From contig NZ_CP092423.2 of assembly GCF_022374895.2 (NCBI RefSeq), forward strand, positions 2,728,001-2,792,000: a stretch of DNA of 64,000 nt, written 5' to 3'. The position numbers and the translations under genes are program-made. This DNA is from Mycobacterium lentiflavum (GTDB lineage: Bacteria; Actinomycetota; Actinomycetes; Mycobacteriales; Mycobacteriaceae). This document shows positions 1 through 11,004 of this stretch, piece after piece; position 1 is the first letter of the stretch; the number at the start of each line of letters is the position of its first letter. The notes beneath the pieces are model-generated. The model did not search any database. It had not been told where the DNA came from and saw only the letters and a list, made by a program, of their open reading frames with translations.

Positions 1-3000
1 GCGCAAGCCGCGCGCACTCCCGAGGCCGAGGCGCTGAGCTGGGGCGAGCGCCGGTGGACGTATCGCGAACTCGACGAGGTGTCGAACCGGCTGGCGCACG
101 TGTTGGCCGGCCACGGGGCAGGACCGGGTTCCTTTGTGGCGCTGTTATTCTCACGATCCGCAGAGGCGATTATCTCGTTGCTCGCAGTGCTCAAGTCCGG
201 GGCGGCCTACCTGCCCATCGACGCGGGACTGCCCGAGGCGCGGGTGCGGTTCATGCTCGCCGACGCTTCGCCGGTCGCCGTGCTCACCACTGCGGACCTG
301 CGCCCACGGCTCGACGGGTATGGGGTGCCGGTCATCGACTTCGATGACGCGGCTGACACCGAGCCCGGCAGCGGCGTGCCGGGGCCGGGTCCGGATGACC
401 TCGCGTACCTGATCTACACCTCGGGCACCACCGGCACACCGAAAGGCGTTGCCGTCAGCCATCGCAGTGTGACCCGGCTGTTCGACGCACTCGATACCCG
501 CGTAGACCCGACCGGTGTGTGGTCGCAATGGCATTCACTGGCCTTCGACGTCTCGGTGTGGGAGATCTTCGGCGCCCTGCTGCACGGTGGTCGGCTGGTC
601 GTAGTGTCCGACGAGGTGGCCCGCTCGCCGCAGGATTTCCATGCGTTGCTGGTTGCCGAGCAGGTCACCGTGCTGAGCCAGACGCCTTCTGCGGCCGGGA
701 TGCTCGCATTGGACGGGCTGGACGCGACAATCCTGGTGGTCGCCGGCGAGGCGTGTCCGGCCGAGTTGGTCGAGCGCTGGGCGCCGGGGCACGCGATGCT
801 CAATGCCTATGGCCCGACCGAGGCCACGGTCTACGCCGCGATCAGCGCACCGCTGACACCGGGATCGGGTGTGGTACCGATCGGCTCGCCGGTACCGGGG
901 GCCGCCGCGTTCGTGCTCGATGCGTGGTTGCGACCGGTGCCCGCCGGTGTGGTCGGTGAGCTATACCTCGCCGGTTCCGGTGTGGCAGAAGGGTATTGGC
1001 GGCGCGCTGGGCTGAGCGCATCGCGGTTCGTGGCGTGCCCGTTCGGAGTCCCCGGAGCACGGATGTATCGGACCGGGGACCTGGTCTGCTGGGGTGCCGA
1101 CGGGCAGCTGCAATACCTGGGACGCGCCGACGATCAGGTCAAGATCCGCGGTTACCGCATCGAACTCGGCGAAATCCAGGCCGCCCTTTCGGCACTCGAT
1201 GGCGTGGATCAGGCCGTGGTGGTGGCCCGCGAAGACCATCCCGCCGCCGTGCGACTGGTCGGCTACGTGACGGGTTCGGCCGATCCATCCGAGATTCGGT
1301 CTCGGCTGTCCGAACGGCTGCCGTCCTACATGGTCCCGGCCGCCGTCGTCGTGCTGGAAGCGCTGCCGTTGACGGTCAACGGCAAGCTCGATGCCCGTGC
1401 CTTGCCGGTACCCGAATACGCCGCAGGTGAGTACCGGGCCCCAGGCAGCGCGGTGGAGGAGATCCTCGCCGGCATCTACGCCGACGTGCTGGGGCTGGAG
1501 CGCGTCGGTGCGGACGACTCGTTCTTCGACCTTGGCGGGGACAGCATTTCGTCGATGCAGGTGGTGACCCGGGCCCGGGCGGTCGGCCTGGCCTGCAAGA
1601 CGCGCGACATTTTCGTGGAGCAGACGGTGGCGCGGCTGGCCCGGGTGGTCGAGGCGGCCAGTGCCGACGACATCGTCGATCAGGGTGTCGGCCAACTGCC
1701 GGCGACCCCGATCATGCGGTGGCTGCACAGCGTCGACGGACCGGTGAGCGAGTTCAATCAGACGATGGTGATCCAGGCACCCGCCGGCGCGAGCGAAACC
1801 GACGTGGCAGTTGTCCTGCAAGCGTTGGTCGATCGCCATGCCATGCTGCGCCTGCGCGTGGACGACGACACCAAGGGTTGGTCGTTGACGGTGCCGGAGG
1901 TGGGCGCGGTGGATGTGCGCGCATCCCTGCACTCGGTACAGGTGTTGTCCGACGAGGCGTTGCTGGAGGCGCGGTCGCAGTTGAACCCGGCGGCCGGGGT
2001 CATGCTCAGTGCGCTGTGGGTGTCCTCCACCGGCCAGTTGGTGGTCATCGTTCATCACCTCGCGGTCGACGGCGTCTCTTGGCGAATTCTGTTGGAGGAC
2101 TTGAACATCGCCTGGGCCCAGCATCGTGGTGGACAGCCGGTGGTGTTGCCATCCGGCGGCACTTCGTTCCGGAGATGGGCGTCGCTACTCGCCGAGCACG
2201 CCGGACGCCCGGAGGTAGCGGCGCACGCGGCCGCCTGGCAACACGTGGCCGCGGCGGCGGGCGCGCTGCCGGCGGTGCGCCCCGGGCTGGACACCTACGA
2301 GACGGCGGGACATCTCTCGGCGCAGCTTGATGCCGAGACCACTCGGATGCTGATTGGTGAGGTGCCCGCCGCGTTCCACACCGGGGTTCAGGACATTCTG
2401 GTGATCGCGTTCGGGTTGGCGTGGGCGGAGTTCCTGCCCGACCACGCGTTGCCGATCACTATCGACGTCGAGGGCCACGGGCGCCATGAGGAGCTGGCCG
2501 ACGTCGACCTGTCTCGCACCGTGGGGTGGTTCACCACCAAATATCCGGTGTCCCTTGCGGTCGGCGGATTGACCTGGGCGCAGGTGATCGGGGGCGACGC
2601 CGCGCTGGGCGAGATGATCAAGCAGGCCAAAGAGCAGCTGCGCGCGCTACCGGACGGCCTGACCTACGGCTTGCTGCGCTACCTGAACGACGACGTCGAA
2701 CTCGATGGCGTCGATCCGCCGATCGGGTTCAATTATCTTGGGCGACTGGGCGGTTCGGCGGCCGAGCTATCCCGCGAGTTGTGGCGGGTCAGCGAGGACG
2801 GGGCGGCGATCACCGGCGTCACGACGGCGGTGCCCATGCCGTTGATGCACACCGTGGAACTCAACGCCGTCACCGTCGACTCCGATACCGGCCCGCAACT
2901 GCACGCCAATTGGACCTGGGCGCCCTCGGCCGTCGAGCGCGAGCAGGTAACCACGCTGAGCCGGTTGTGGTTCGAGGCCCTGGCTGGCATCTGCGCGCAT

Positions 3001-6000
3001 GTGCGATCCGGGGGCGGTGGGTTGACCCCGTCGGACATCGTCCCGGCCCGCTTGAGCCAGCCTCAGATCGAGGAGTTGCAGCGCACCTACGGGATCGTCG
3101 ACGTGCTGCCGTTGACCCCGCTGCAGCAGGGGCTGCTGTTCCACGCCAACACCGCCCAGCCAACCGGGGACGATCTGTATGTCGTACAGGCCGTGTTCAC
3201 CGTGGCCGGTGCGCTCGACGCGGGCCGCCTGCGTGACGCCATGCACGCCGTGGTCACCCGCCACCCGCATCTGGTGGCCAGGTTCACCCAACAGTTCGAC
3301 GAAGCGGTGCAAGTCATCTTGGCCGAGCCCGAAATGGTCTTGCATGAACCAGAACTCGACGGCGAAGCCGGACTCGACGAACAGCTGCGGCGGCTCTGCG
3401 CAGCCGAGCGCGCCGCGGTCTACCACCTCGCCGAGCAGCCGCCACTGCGGGTGGCGCTGATCCGCATCGCCGAGCAGCGCTACCGGTTGGTGCTCACCAT
3501 GCACCACATCGTGATCGACGGCTGGTCGCTGCCGATCCTGCTGGGGGAGATCTTCGCCGGCTACTACGGGCATCGACTGCCCGCGGCCGCGCCCTATCGC
3601 CGTTTCATCAACTGGCTGTCTGATCGAGACCTCGACGCGGCCCGCGCAGCCTGGCGCGACGTGCTGGCCGGCTTCGACGTTCCCACCTTGGTCGGCCCCC
3701 CGCAGCGTCGGCAATTGGGCGCTCGGGGCGTGACATCGTTTGCGGTACCGGCGGATACGACACGCGGGCTCGGCCAGCTGGCACGCTCATGCCACACGAC
3801 CCTCAACATCGTGCTGCAGGCGGCCTGGGCGCAACTGCTGTGCTGGATGACCGGACAGCACGACGTCGCATTCGGTACCACGGTCTCGGGTAGGCCGGCC
3901 GATCTGATCGGCGCCGAATCGATGGTGGGCCTGCTCATCAACACCGTCCCGGTGCGGGCCAACATCGCCGGGACAACCTCCAGCGCGGTCCTGATCGAAC
4001 AGTTGCAAGGCGCCTTCAACCACACACTCGAGCATCAACACCTGGCGCTCAACGAAATTCACCGAATCACCGGTCACGACATGCTGTTCGACACCCTTTT
4101 CGGCTTCGAGAACTATCCGATCGACGCCCGCGCGCTGTCGGCGGAGCACGAATTGACCATCACCGAAGCCAGCGTCAGCGAGCACAACCACTACCCGCTG
4201 ACGATGCAAGCCGCCATGTCGGGCTCCGAGTTGGGCCTGCGCGTGGAGTACGACTCGGACGTTTTCGACGCGTACACCATCGACGCATTGGGCGCGCGGA
4301 TGCAGCGGATACTGGCGGCGATGAGCGCCGATCCGAGCCGTCGGCTGTCGTCGATCGACCCGCTCGACGAGCAGGAGCACCGCCGTCTCGACGAGATCGG
4401 TCACCGCGCGGTGCTGACCCAGCCGGTTCCGACGCCGATGTCGATTCCGGCGTTGTTCGCCGAGCATGTGGCACGCACGCCGGACGCGGTGGCGATCAGT
4501 TGGGGCGCCCGGTCCATGACGTACCGGGAGGTAGACGAAGCCGCCAACCGATTGGCGCACCAGCTGAGGGATCAGCACGCACGCCCGGGACAGGCTGTGG
4601 CGCTGCTGTTTTCCCGGTCGCCGCAGGCGATCCTTGCGATCCTGGCCGTGCTGAAGACGGGAGCGGCTTATCTGCCGATCGACCCCGCTGCGCCGCCTGC
4701 CCGAATCAGGTTCATGCTCGCCGACGCTGCGCCGGTGGCTGCGATCACCACGGCCGGCCTGAGATCCCGGCTGGATTCGCGCGAATTGCCGATCATCGAC
4801 ATCGAGGATCAACGAGTTCACGCCCAACCGAGCACGCCGTTGCCGTCACCGGCCGCCGATGGCATTGCCTACATCATCTACACCTCGGGAACTTCCGGAG
4901 TGCCCAAGGGAGTGGCGGTCACGCACCAGAACGTGACCCGGCTGCTGGGATCGCTGGACGCGGGCCTGCCGCATCCCGGGGTGTGGACGCAAAGTCACTC
5001 GTATGCCTTCGACGTCGCGGTGTGGGAGATCTTCGGTGCGCTGTTGCGTGGCGGGCGTCTGGTGATAGTGCCCGAGTCGGTGACGCGGTCACCACAACAC
5101 CTGCACGCCCTGCTGGTCGCCGAAGAGGTGAGCGTGCTCACGCAGACGCCGTCGGCGGTGGCGATGTTGTCGCCCGAGAAGTTGGAGTCGGTGACCCTGG
5201 TGATGGCGGGTGAGGCCTGCCCGATCGAGATAGTCCAGCGGTGGGCGCCGGGCCGGGTCATGGTCAACGCCTACGGCCCGACCGAGACCACGATGTGTGT
5301 GGCGATCAGTGCGCCGTTAGCCGGTGAGTCGCCGGAGTCGAGCATCGTGCCGATCGGGTCGCCCGTGCCGGGGGCGGCGCTATTCGTGCTCGATGGCTGG
5401 TTGCGCCCGGTGTCCGCCGGGGTGGTCGGTGAGTTGTATGTCGCCGGCGGTGGAGTGGGCGCCGGGTACTTGGGCCGAAGCGGTCTGACCGCATCCCGGT
5501 TTGTGGCCTGCCCGTTCGGCGAGCCCGGCGCTCGCATGTATCGCACCGGTGATCTGGTGTGTTGGGGCGCCGACGGCCAGTTGCGTTACTTGGGGCGCGC
5601 CGATGAGCAGGTCAAGATCCGCGGGTATCGCATCGAACTCGGTGAGGTCCAGGCCGCTCTGGCCGCGCTCGACGATGTCGAGCAGGCGGTGGTGATCGCC
5701 CGAGAGGACCGCGCCGGTGACAAACGCCTGGTGGGCTACATCACCGGGACCGCCGACGCGGCCGAGGCGCGTACCGCGCTGGCACAGCGGCTACCGGGCT
5801 ACATGGTCCCGGTGGCGGTGCTGGGACTCGAATCGCTACCGCTGACGGTCAACGGCAAACTGGACACCCGGGCGCTGCCGGCCCCCGAATACGGCGGCGT
5901 CGGTGAATACCGGGCTCCGGCCAACCCCATCGAGGAAACACTCGCCGGCATTTACGCCGAAGTCCTCGGTACCGAGCGGGTTGGGGTCGACGACTCCTTC

Positions 6001-6969
6001 TTCGACCTCGGCGGCGACAGCATTTCGGCCATGCGACTGATCGCGGCCGTGAACACCAAGATGGACGCCGGGCTTGCCGTCCGCAGCGTGTTCGAGGCAC
6101 CGACCGTACGAACATTGAGTCAGCAGTTGGGGACGCGTACACCGGTTGCACACGCGGTGATTCCGATCCAGACGTTGAACACGGGCACCGGCATACCTTT
6201 GTTCTGCGTCCACCCGGCCGGGGGAGTGAGCTGGTCCTATCAGGCGCTGAGCGGCTACCTGGACTGCCCAGTCGCCGGAATTCAGCAGGTCTGGACGGGC
6301 AGCCAAGCCGAACCGCGGTCGATTCGCGACATGGCCGAGCGCTATGCCGACCGGATAGAAAAGATCCATCCCACCGGTCCTTGCAATCTTCTCGGCTGGT
6401 CCTTCGGGGGTCTGGTCGCCCACGAGCTCGCCATCGAGCTGCAGCGACGCGGTCGGATCATCGCTGGCCTGATTGTTCTCGATGCCCAACCCGGCCCGGA
6501 CAGCACATTCATCATGCCGGGGCTCCATTTCGATGCAGACCACGACGAGTCGCTGACCTACGAGCAGATGGAACAACTGGTAGGCGACCTCAGTGCGATC
6601 GACATCTCTTGGTATCAGGAGTTTTTCGATCTGCTGGTGCACAACCTGAATCAAAATGTGGCGCTGTATCGAGCGCATACGCCGCGTGTATTCGACGGCG
6701 ATATCACGATATTCTCCGCGGTACGCGATCGGGCCGATCGCAGTGCCTACCTTGCGCAAAGTTGGCGGCCCTACGTTTCGGGCCGCATCGCCGTGCACCC
6801 GACTGACTGCACACACGATGGCATGCTGGCCGCCGAAGCGGTCAGCCATTACGTCGACCAACTCAGGCATGCACTGCGACGCGGCGAACTTGAGCTCCGA
6901 TTCTCGTCAGAGGTGCGGCTGGAAGCGCGAGCTAACGACGGCGAATATGAGGACGAGCGTGCCGGCTGA
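1..6969 (+). CDS. Nonribosomal peptide synthetase, C-terminal part (A-T-E-C-A-T-TE), 5' end outside window
   Basis: The frame is open from base 1, so the gene begins upstream; 2322 residues are visible. Domains in order: adenylation A1 (P-loop [12 protein letters not shown] near residue 140, NGKLD near 460), carrier T1 (LGGDSISSM near 511), epimerisation-type domain ([10 protein letters not shown], residues 685-694), condensation ([10 protein letters not shown] near 1167), A2 ([12 protein letters not shown] near 1626), T2 (LGGDSISAM near 2003) and a type I thioesterase (GWSFGG near 2133). It should add a residue, epimerise it to D, add a final residue and release the chain by hydrolysis or cyclisation. 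Mycobacterial glycopeptidolipid synthetases end, as I recall, in a reductase domain, so the TE argues against a GPL enzyme. I read the pocket codes as about DVWSVAAVYK (A1) and DVWTVAAMCK (A2); the latter resembles published phenylalanine codes. This was done by eye and is tentative. Confidence 0.95.
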   Translation, partial: AQAARTPEAEALSWGERRWTYRELDEVSNRLAHVLAGHGAGPGSFVALLFSRSAEAIISLLAVLKSGAAYLPIDAGLPEARVRFMLADASPVAVLTTADLRPRLDGYGVPVIDFDDAADTEPGSGVPGPGPDDLAYLIYTSGTTGTPKGVAVSHRSVTRLFDALDTRVDPTGVWSQWHSLAFDVSVWEIFGALLHGGRLVVVSDEVARSPQDFHALLVAEQVTVLSQTPSAAGMLALDGLDATILVVAGEACPAELVERWAPGHAMLNAYGPTEATVYAAISAPLTPGSGVVPIGSPVPGAAAFVLDAWLRPVPAGVVGELYLAGSGVAEGYWRRAGLSASRFVACPFGVPGARMYRTGDLVCWGADGQLQYLGRADDQVKIRGYRIELGEIQAALSALDGVDQAVVVAREDHPAAVRLVGYVTGSADPSEIRSRLSERLPSYMVPAAVVVLEALPLTVNGKLDARALPVPEYAAGEYRAPGSAVEEILAGIYADVLGLERVGADDSFFDLGGDSISSMQVVTRARAVGLACKTRDIFVEQTVARLARVVEAASADDIVDQGVGQLPATPIMRWLHSVDGPVSEFNQTMVIQAPAGASETDVAVVLQALVDRHAMLRLRVDDDTKGWSLTVPEVGAVDVRASLHSVQVLSDEALLEARSQLNPAAGVMLSALWVSSTGQLVVIVHHLAVDGVSWRILLEDLNIAWAQHRGGQPVVLPSGGTSFRRWASLLAEHAGRPEVAAHAAAWQHVAAAAGALPAVRPGLDTYETAGHLSAQLDAETTRMLIGEVPAAFHTGVQDILVIAFGLAWAEFLPDHALPITIDVEGHGRHEELADVDLSRTVGWFTTKYPVSLAVGGLTWAQVIGGDAALGEMIKQAKEQLRALPDGLTYGLLRYLNDDVELDGVDPPIGFNYLGRLGGSAAELSRELWRVSEDGAAITGVTTAVPMPLMHTVELNAVTVDSDTGPQLHANWTWAPSAVEREQVTTLSRLWFEALAGICAHVRSGGGGLTPSDIVPARLSQPQIEELQRTYGIVDVLPLTPLQQGLLFHANTAQPTGDDLYVVQAVFTVAGALDAGRLRDAMHAVVTRHPHLVARFTQQFDEAVQVILAEPEMVLHEPELDGEAGLDEQLRRLCAAERAAVYHLAEQPPLRVALIRIAEQRYRLVLTMHHIVIDGWSLPILLGEIFAGYYGHRLPAAAPYRRFINWLSDRDLDAARAAWRDVLAGFDVPTLVGPPQRRQLGARGVTSFAVPADTTRGLGQLARSCHTTLNIVLQAAWAQLLCWMTGQHDVAFGTTVSGRPADLIGAESMVGLLINTVPVRANIAGTTSSAVLIEQLQGAFNHTLEHQHLALNEIHRITGHDMLFDTLFGFENYPIDARALSAEHELTITEASVSEHNHYPLTMQAAMSGSELGLRVEYDSDVFDAYTIDALGARMQRILAAMSADPSRRLSSIDPLDEQEHRRLDEIGHRAVLTQPVPTPMSIPALFAEHVARTPDAVAISWGARSMTYREVDEAANRLAHQLRDQHARPGQAVALLFSRSPQAILAILAVLKTGAAYLPIDPAAPPARIRFMLADAAPVAAITTAGLRSRLDSRELPIIDIEDQRVHAQPSTPLPSPAADGIAYIIYTSGTSGVPKGVAVTHQNVTRLLGSLDAGLPHPGVWTQSHSYAFDVAVWEIFGALLRGGRLVIVPESVTRSPQHLHALLVAEEVSVLTQTPSAVAMLSPEKLESVTLVMAGEACPIEIVQRWAPGRVMVNAYGPTETTMCVAISAPLAGESPESSIVPIGSPVPGAALFVLDGWLRPVSAGVVGELYVAGGGVGAGYLGRSGLTASRFVACPFGEPGARMYRTGDLVCWGADGQLRYLGRADEQVKIRGYRIELGEVQAALAALDDVEQAVVIAREDRAGDKRLVGYITGTADAAEARTALAQRLPGYMVPVAVLGLESLPLTVNGKLDTRALPAPEYGGVGEYRAPANPIEETLAGIYAEVLGTERVGVDDSFFDLGGDSISAMRLIAAVNTKMDAGLAVRSVFEAPTVRTLSQQLGTRTPVAHAVIPIQTLNTGTGIPLFCVHPAGGVSWSYQALSGYLDCPVAGIQQVWTGSQAEPRSIRDMAERYADRIEKIHPTGPCNLLGWSFGGLVAHELAIELQRRGRIIAGLIVLDAQPGPDSTFIMPGLHFDADHDESLTYEQMEQLVGDLSAIDISWYQEFFDLLVHNLNQNVALYRAHTPRVFDGDITIFSAVRDRADRSAYLAQSWRPYVSGRIAVHPTDCTHDGMLAAEAVSHYVDQLRHALRRGELELRFSSEVRLEARANDGEYEDERAG

Positions 6970-7137
6970 CGGCGCTCGACCCGGCGGGATCACCCTCGGC
7001 GCGCTGGCCGAGCCGGCGATCATCGCACCAAGCCACCCTCGGTGCGCGACCTCGGCGACAGCTCGCCTGGCCGTTGGTGGCCGAGGTGTATCTCGCGCGT
7101 GACCTGACCGCGACCACGGCAATGGACGCTCGTCACC

Positions 7138-7434
7138 ATGGCGGTTCTGGTGCTGGTCTGCGCGCTCGCGACGACGACTTGCGTCGGCTATTACGTGGGC
7201 CGGCGCGCGAGCTCGTCGCCGCCGACCTGGCGACGGCGCACCAGTCGGGTCGCGATAGGCAGGCTCGCGATGAGCTTCGTCATGGTGGTGGCCGCGCGCC
7301 GGATCCGGCGCACGGTCTTGGTGCACCGCCTGAGCCGCGACGCAACGGGCGCTTCGGGTATGAGATCCATTGAGCCGCTTGAACTCTTGCGTGACGGCGT
7401 CGCGTTCGTATTGAGGCGCACCAGCTTGGTGTGA
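7138..7434 (+). CDS. Small basic membrane-associated hypothetical protein
   Basis: 98 residues. A hydrophobic N-terminal helix (residues 2-20) ends at YYVGRRA. A second apolar stretch near residues 43-53 sits among many Arg residues, giving a short, very basic inner-membrane-type protein. It lies 168 bp after the peptide synthetase on the same strand. No clear ribosome-binding site precedes the ATG, and the family is not known to me beyond a general resemblance to small mycobacterial hypotheticals. It could be a spurious frame, though the membrane-then-basic layout favours a real gene. Confidence 0.45.
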   Translation: MAVLVLVCALATTTCVGYYVGRRASSSPPTWRRRTSRVAIGRLAMSFVMVVAARRIRRTVLVHRLSRDATGASGMRSIEPLELLRDGVAFVLRRTSLV

Positions 7435-7540
7435 GGTGCCTCGCGGCCCCTGGTGGGAAGCGCAAGCGCGACAGTTGATTTGCTAGTCGCACGCTCCGCG
7501 AACCGCGGCGCGTCTGTGACCGCGGTTTGAGAGGACGAAG

Positions 7541-8281
7541 ATGACGGCACTGCAGGGCAAGGTCGCGTTCGTGACCGGCGCATCGTCGGGCCTGGGCGCC
7601 GAAACGGCCAAGCTGCTTTCCCGGCAGGGCGCAACGGTTTTCGGCATAGCCCGGGATAGCGCGCGCCTAGCCGACGTTTTCGCCGGCGTCGAGCGGGGTT
7701 CCTACGCGTCGGTCGACGTCGGCTCGGCCCAGGCCTGCACGGACGCCGTCGAGCAGTGCGTCCGCGAGTTCGGCGGTCTCGATGTCCTGATCAACATTGC
7801 GGGCAAGCATCAGATGCGCCGAACGGAATCGATGACCGACGACGACTGGACAGAAGATCTCGCCGTCAATCTGAACGGTCCGTTCTATCTGTGCCGGGCC
7901 GCGCTGCCCCAGCTGCTGGAACGGGGCGGCAACATCGTCAACGTCGCCTCCATCGCCGGTGTCGAAGGGCAGGCCTATTCGGCCGGCTACTGCGCGGCCA
8001 AGCATGGACTCATCGGGCTGACCCGAGCATTGGCGGTGGAGTACACCGCGGATCGCTTGCGCGTCAACGCGGTATGCCCAGGCGGCATGCTCACACCGCA
8101 ACTCGAACAGTTCACCGCGCCCGAGAATCCGAACTACGACCTGATCATGCGGACGGCCTCGCCACGCGGCATGATGCAGCCCCTCGATGTCGCGAATGTG
8201 GTCGCGTTCCTGGCCAGCGACGCCGCGGCGGCCGTTCACGGCGCCGTCTACCGGGTCGACAACGGCAAGGGGGCCGGGTAG
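7541..8281 (+). CDS. Short-chain dehydrogenase/reductase
   Basis: 246 residues, a classical SDR length. The N-terminal Rossmann motif TGASSGLG (near residue 12) binds NAD(P). NIAG near residue 86 is the structural NNAG variant, the catalytic Ser lies in NVASIAG, and the Tyr-Lys pair is YCAAK near residue 150. A good Shine-Dalgarno (GAGAGGA) precedes the ATG at 7541. It stands alone, convergent with the diguanylate cyclase gene, so its substrate cannot be inferred; it is a cytosolic alcohol or keto-group oxidoreductase. Confidence 0.93.
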   Translation: MTALQGKVAFVTGASSGLGAETAKLLSRQGATVFGIARDSARLADVFAGVERGSYASVDVGSAQACTDAVEQCVREFGGLDVLINIAGKHQMRRTESMTDDDWTEDLAVNLNGPFYLCRAALPQLLERGGNIVNVASIAGVEGQAYSAGYCAAKHGLIGLTRALAVEYTADRLRVNAVCPGGMLTPQLEQFTAPENPNYDLIMRTASPRGMMQPLDVANVVAFLASDAAAAVHGAVYRVDNGKGAG

Positions 8282-8323
8282 TTAGCCGAGGCCCGTTCGT
8301 GGCCAAGCAAAGTCGCCGCCGGA

Positions 8324-9433
8324 TCAGACCTGGCCGGCCCACCCACGCGAGTTTGCGTTGGACTTCTTTTCCGCGTACATCAACTCGTCGGCCAGGGTGA
8401 TCAGCTCGTCCACGGTGGTGGTGGGCTCGTCGGCGGACGCGCGCACCAGACCGATGCTGGCCGAAAGACGATAGGGCCGATCGCTCTTCTCGTTGAAGGC
8501 CCGAAATGCCTGGGCCACCCGCTCCCGCAGCGTCGAGGTGCCGCCTGCGCTTTCGGTCACCATGATGCAGAACTCGTCACCGCCCAAGCGGGCGAGGATG
8601 TCGGACTCGCACAGTGTCTCGCCCAGCACGTAGGCGACATCTTTGATCAGCATGTCGCCGACCTCGTGGCCGTGTTCGTCGTTGACTCGTTTGAGACCGT
8701 CTACGTCGAGGAAAGCGACCACACTGTTGTGGCCGAGGTAGTGCGCCCCGCGAAGCTTTTGCTCTGCCAACAGGTAGAAACCGCGACGGTTGGTGAGCCC
8801 GGTCATTTCGTCGGTCACCGAGAGCTGGCGAATCTCTTCGTTGGCCTGCTCGAGCGCGGCGGTGCGGTCGCGAACCCGCTGTTCCAATTCGGAGTAGACC
8901 TGGATGTTCTCCATGGCGATCGAGGTCGAATCGGCCAGGGCCTGCAGTAAGCGGACCTCTTGCTCGGTCGGCTGATGTTCCTCGGCCCAATAGTTGCCGA
9001 TCGCACCGATCGGATCGCGCCTGCGGATCGGAACCATCACCAGGCTCTTGACGAACGTAGGGCGGTAGACGTCGTGCGGGATGCGCGAGTCGAGATAGAT
9101 GTCCGGGATGATCGCCGCATCGCGGTTGAGCATCGCCCACCCGCTGATGCACGACGTCATCGGAAAGCGCAGGCCTTTCCACAGCGGGCCGATCGCGTTC
9201 TCTTCGGCGTAAAAGCACTTGCCGTTGTCGCGCAGTACCAACGTGGCGCCGTCACAACTGGTGAGTTCGCGCGCCGACGACGAGACGAGCCGCTGGATGT
9301 CGGCCTGGCTGCGAGCCAAGGAGAGGTCCTGGACCGCCTGCAACAGGCGCTCCATCCCTTCGAGATACTCGGCAGCGCCGAATCTGGGGACTGGCGCAGC
9401 GGTTGGCAGGTCGGGCAGGAACGAGGGTTCCAT
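8324..9433 (-). CDS. GAF-GGDEF diguanylate cyclase
   Basis: 369 residues, starting at the ATG at 9433, which has GGAGG five bases upstream; an in-frame start at 9493 lacks this. Residues about 30-180 form a GAF sensor, followed by a short coiled segment and a C-terminal GGDEF domain with intact signature RLGGDEF. It should make cyclic di-GMP from two GTP in response to a ligand or redox signal bound by the GAF domain. The inhibitory RxxD site five residues before GGDEF is not conserved: CESD is found there. No transmembrane segment is visible, so the protein is cytosolic. Confidence 0.93.
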   Translation of the reverse strand: MEPSFLPDLPTAAPVPRFGAAEYLEGMERLLQAVQDLSLARSQADIQRLVSSSARELTSCDGATLVLRDNGKCFYAEENAIGPLWKGLRFPMTSCISGWAMLNRDAAIIPDIYLDSRIPHDVYRPTFVKSLVMVPIRRRDPIGAIGNYWAEEHQPTEQEVRLLQALADSTSIAMENIQVYSELEQRVRDRTAALEQANEEIRQLSVTDEMTGLTNRRGFYLLAEQKLRGAHYLGHNSVVAFLDVDGLKRVNDEHGHEVGDMLIKDVAYVLGETLCESDILARLGGDEFCIMVTESAGGTSTLRERVAQAFRAFNEKSDRPYRLSASIGLVRASADEPTTTVDELITLADELMYAEKKSNANSRGWAGQV

Positions 9434-9525
9434 GCCTACCTCCGCGAAAAGGCCGCACTCCACGGCTTCCCAAGCGGCCGACAACACCAACATTTACCGG
9501 TCGTCTCGCCGCGATAACTCGCCAA

Positions 9526-9531
9526 TAATAT
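9526..9531. promoter_or_regulatory. Candidate bidirectional -10 element
   Basis: The hexamer TAATAT (9526-9531) fits the mycobacterial -10 pattern TANNNT on the plus strand, and the overlapping TATTAT (bases 9525-9530 read on the minus strand) fits it in the other direction. It lies in the gap between the divergent diguanylate cyclase and isomerase-family genes, the only AT-rich patch there. Confidence 0.4.
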
Positions 9532-9581
9532 GCGCTCCTGGGCTGGTCCTCGCACCACTTTGATGTCGCAAAAGCGCCAGC

Positions 9582-10490
9582 ATGTGGGCATCTGCCCGTG
9601 ATGTTGTGGCACCTGTGAACACGACCTTGACCAAAATTCTTGGGCGCCATGTGGTGCAAGCCGGTTTCGCTCGTGTGCTTGCCGACGTCCCCGGCGGCCC
9701 CGGGCTGCTGCGGTTGGCCAACACCCCCGCGCAGGGGGCGTTCATCGCCTTCGTGGCGGCCATGCTCGCCGCCGATCCCGACGCACCCACGCGGTGTGCC
9801 GGATGGACCGTCCACGAGCTCACTGCGCACCTGGCAGCGGGGTCTGCCGAAATCGCCGATCTAGTTGCGCTCGAGCTCTCCGGGGCTGCTTCCCGCCCCA
9901 CCCGCGACTTCGAAGAGCGCGAGGCGCCATACCGGGCGCTTAGCCCAAAACGATTGCGTCGCAGGTTCTTTGAGGAAGCACTCAAGGCGACGGTTGCCGT
10001 GGAGCGACTGCGGCAGGCCCCGGGGCGCAGCGTGGCGTTCACCGGTGCTGTGCTGGACGCACGAGCCTTGACGCTGCACGTCGAAAGTGAATTGATACTG
10101 CACCGATGGGACATCGTCGGCGGCGACGAAATCAGCATCCGGGCGCTGAGCGACGCACGTATCGGCGTCCATGCCGCGACAACGGTCGCCGCCATGAAGC
10201 CGAACGTGTTTCCGCCCCGCGGTGGCGAATACGAGTCGGTCATCCTGCGCTCAGCGGGTGCCTCCGACATCACCGTTACAGGTGGGCCGGTGACGACAAT
10301 CGAACTCGCCTCTGCAGACCATTTACATCCCGTCGTCGAATGTCATCCGGCGGCACGGACCCTATTGATTTGGGGACGATGCCCGGGACCCGATCTACCG
10401 GTCGGCGATCCGAAAACGGTCGACGCCGTCATCACGATGCTGCGGCCAAATCCGCACCGGGTGACGCACCACGAACACCAAGAATGTTGA
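9582..10490 (+). CDS. Maleylpyruvate isomerase family (mycothiol-dependent type, DinB-like) protein
   Basis: 302 residues from the ATG at 9582; a GTG at 9615 would give 291. A DinB-like helical bundle occupies the N-terminal half, with the family sequence GWTVHELTAHLAAGSAE (residues about 68-84) supplying a metal-ligand His. The second half carries the sterol-carrier-like domain typical of actinobacterial mycothiol-dependent maleylpyruvate isomerase relatives. Most family members are of unknown substrate. It is divergent from the diguanylate cyclase gene across an AT-rich promoter gap. Confidence 0.8.
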   Translation: MWASARDVVAPVNTTLTKILGRHVVQAGFARVLADVPGGPGLLRLANTPAQGAFIAFVAAMLAADPDAPTRCAGWTVHELTAHLAAGSAEIADLVALELSGAASRPTRDFEEREAPYRALSPKRLRRRFFEEALKATVAVERLRQAPGRSVAFTGAVLDARALTLHVESELILHRWDIVGGDEISIRALSDARIGVHAATTVAAMKPNVFPPRGGEYESVILRSAGASDITVTGGPVTTIELASADHLHPVVECHPAARTLLIWGRCPGPDLPVGDPKTVDAVITMLRPNPHRVTHHEHQEC

Positions 10491-10568
10491 ACCGGGATCG
10501 CCCACCGAAGAAATAAGTTGTCGGCCTTTGTACAGGTATTGGATAGGTCAGCCGGGTAGCGTGCCCCC

Positions 10569-10790
10569 ATGGCTTTTACAGTGACCTGGGCAGATGGCAC
10601 CGAAATTACGTACGGTGACGAATTCCATTTCGACACCGATGGTGCGGTGCTCAAGATCGGGCCTTCCACGGGAAAGTGGACGTGGTACTTCTCGTCCCAC
10701 CAGTGGGCACGCATCGAGAATGAGGATCCGCACACCTCGCTGCGACCCGAATTTCCCCCGGTGGTCGTCCACGCTCACCCCTCGGCCTGA
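10569..10790 (+). CDS. Small conserved hypothetical protein, beta-rich
   Basis: 73 residues: MAFTVTWADGTEITYGDEFH followed by a short beta-strand-rich body with several Trp and His residues. It looks like a small globular cytosolic protein of a type seen in mycobacteria. I know no function. It is a single gene flanked by intergenic DNA and followed by a perfect palindrome. Confidence 0.65.
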   Translation: MAFTVTWADGTEITYGDEFHFDTDGAVLKIGPSTGKWTWYFSSHQWARIENEDPHTSLRPEFPPVVVHAHPSA

Positions 10791-10798
10791 GCGCCAGA

Positions 10799-10814
10799 CC
10801 TGCCCGCGGGCAGG
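10799..10814. terminator. 16-bp perfect palindrome after the small gene
   Basis: CCTGCCCGCGGGCAGG is its own reverse complement and starts 9 bases after the stop codon of the 73-residue gene. It can fold into a six-pair stem with a CGCG loop. There is no T-run, as is common for actinobacterial terminators; an operator for the downstream carrier gene is the alternative. Confidence 0.45.
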
Positions 10815-11004
10815 CACATACGCCGCGCCGGGTCGATCGGTGTGAACCGGCCCGGCTGGTAGGGTCCGCCAGGATGCCAGGCTGCGCGCGGCCATCCGTT
10901 TCGGCATTTCGCACGCAGGTCGCGACCGACCCGGGAGCTGGATTTTCCGCGGCGTACGACGCGCGGTGGCGGGTATCTCTCTATCCACCGAGAACGGAGA
11001 CAGT

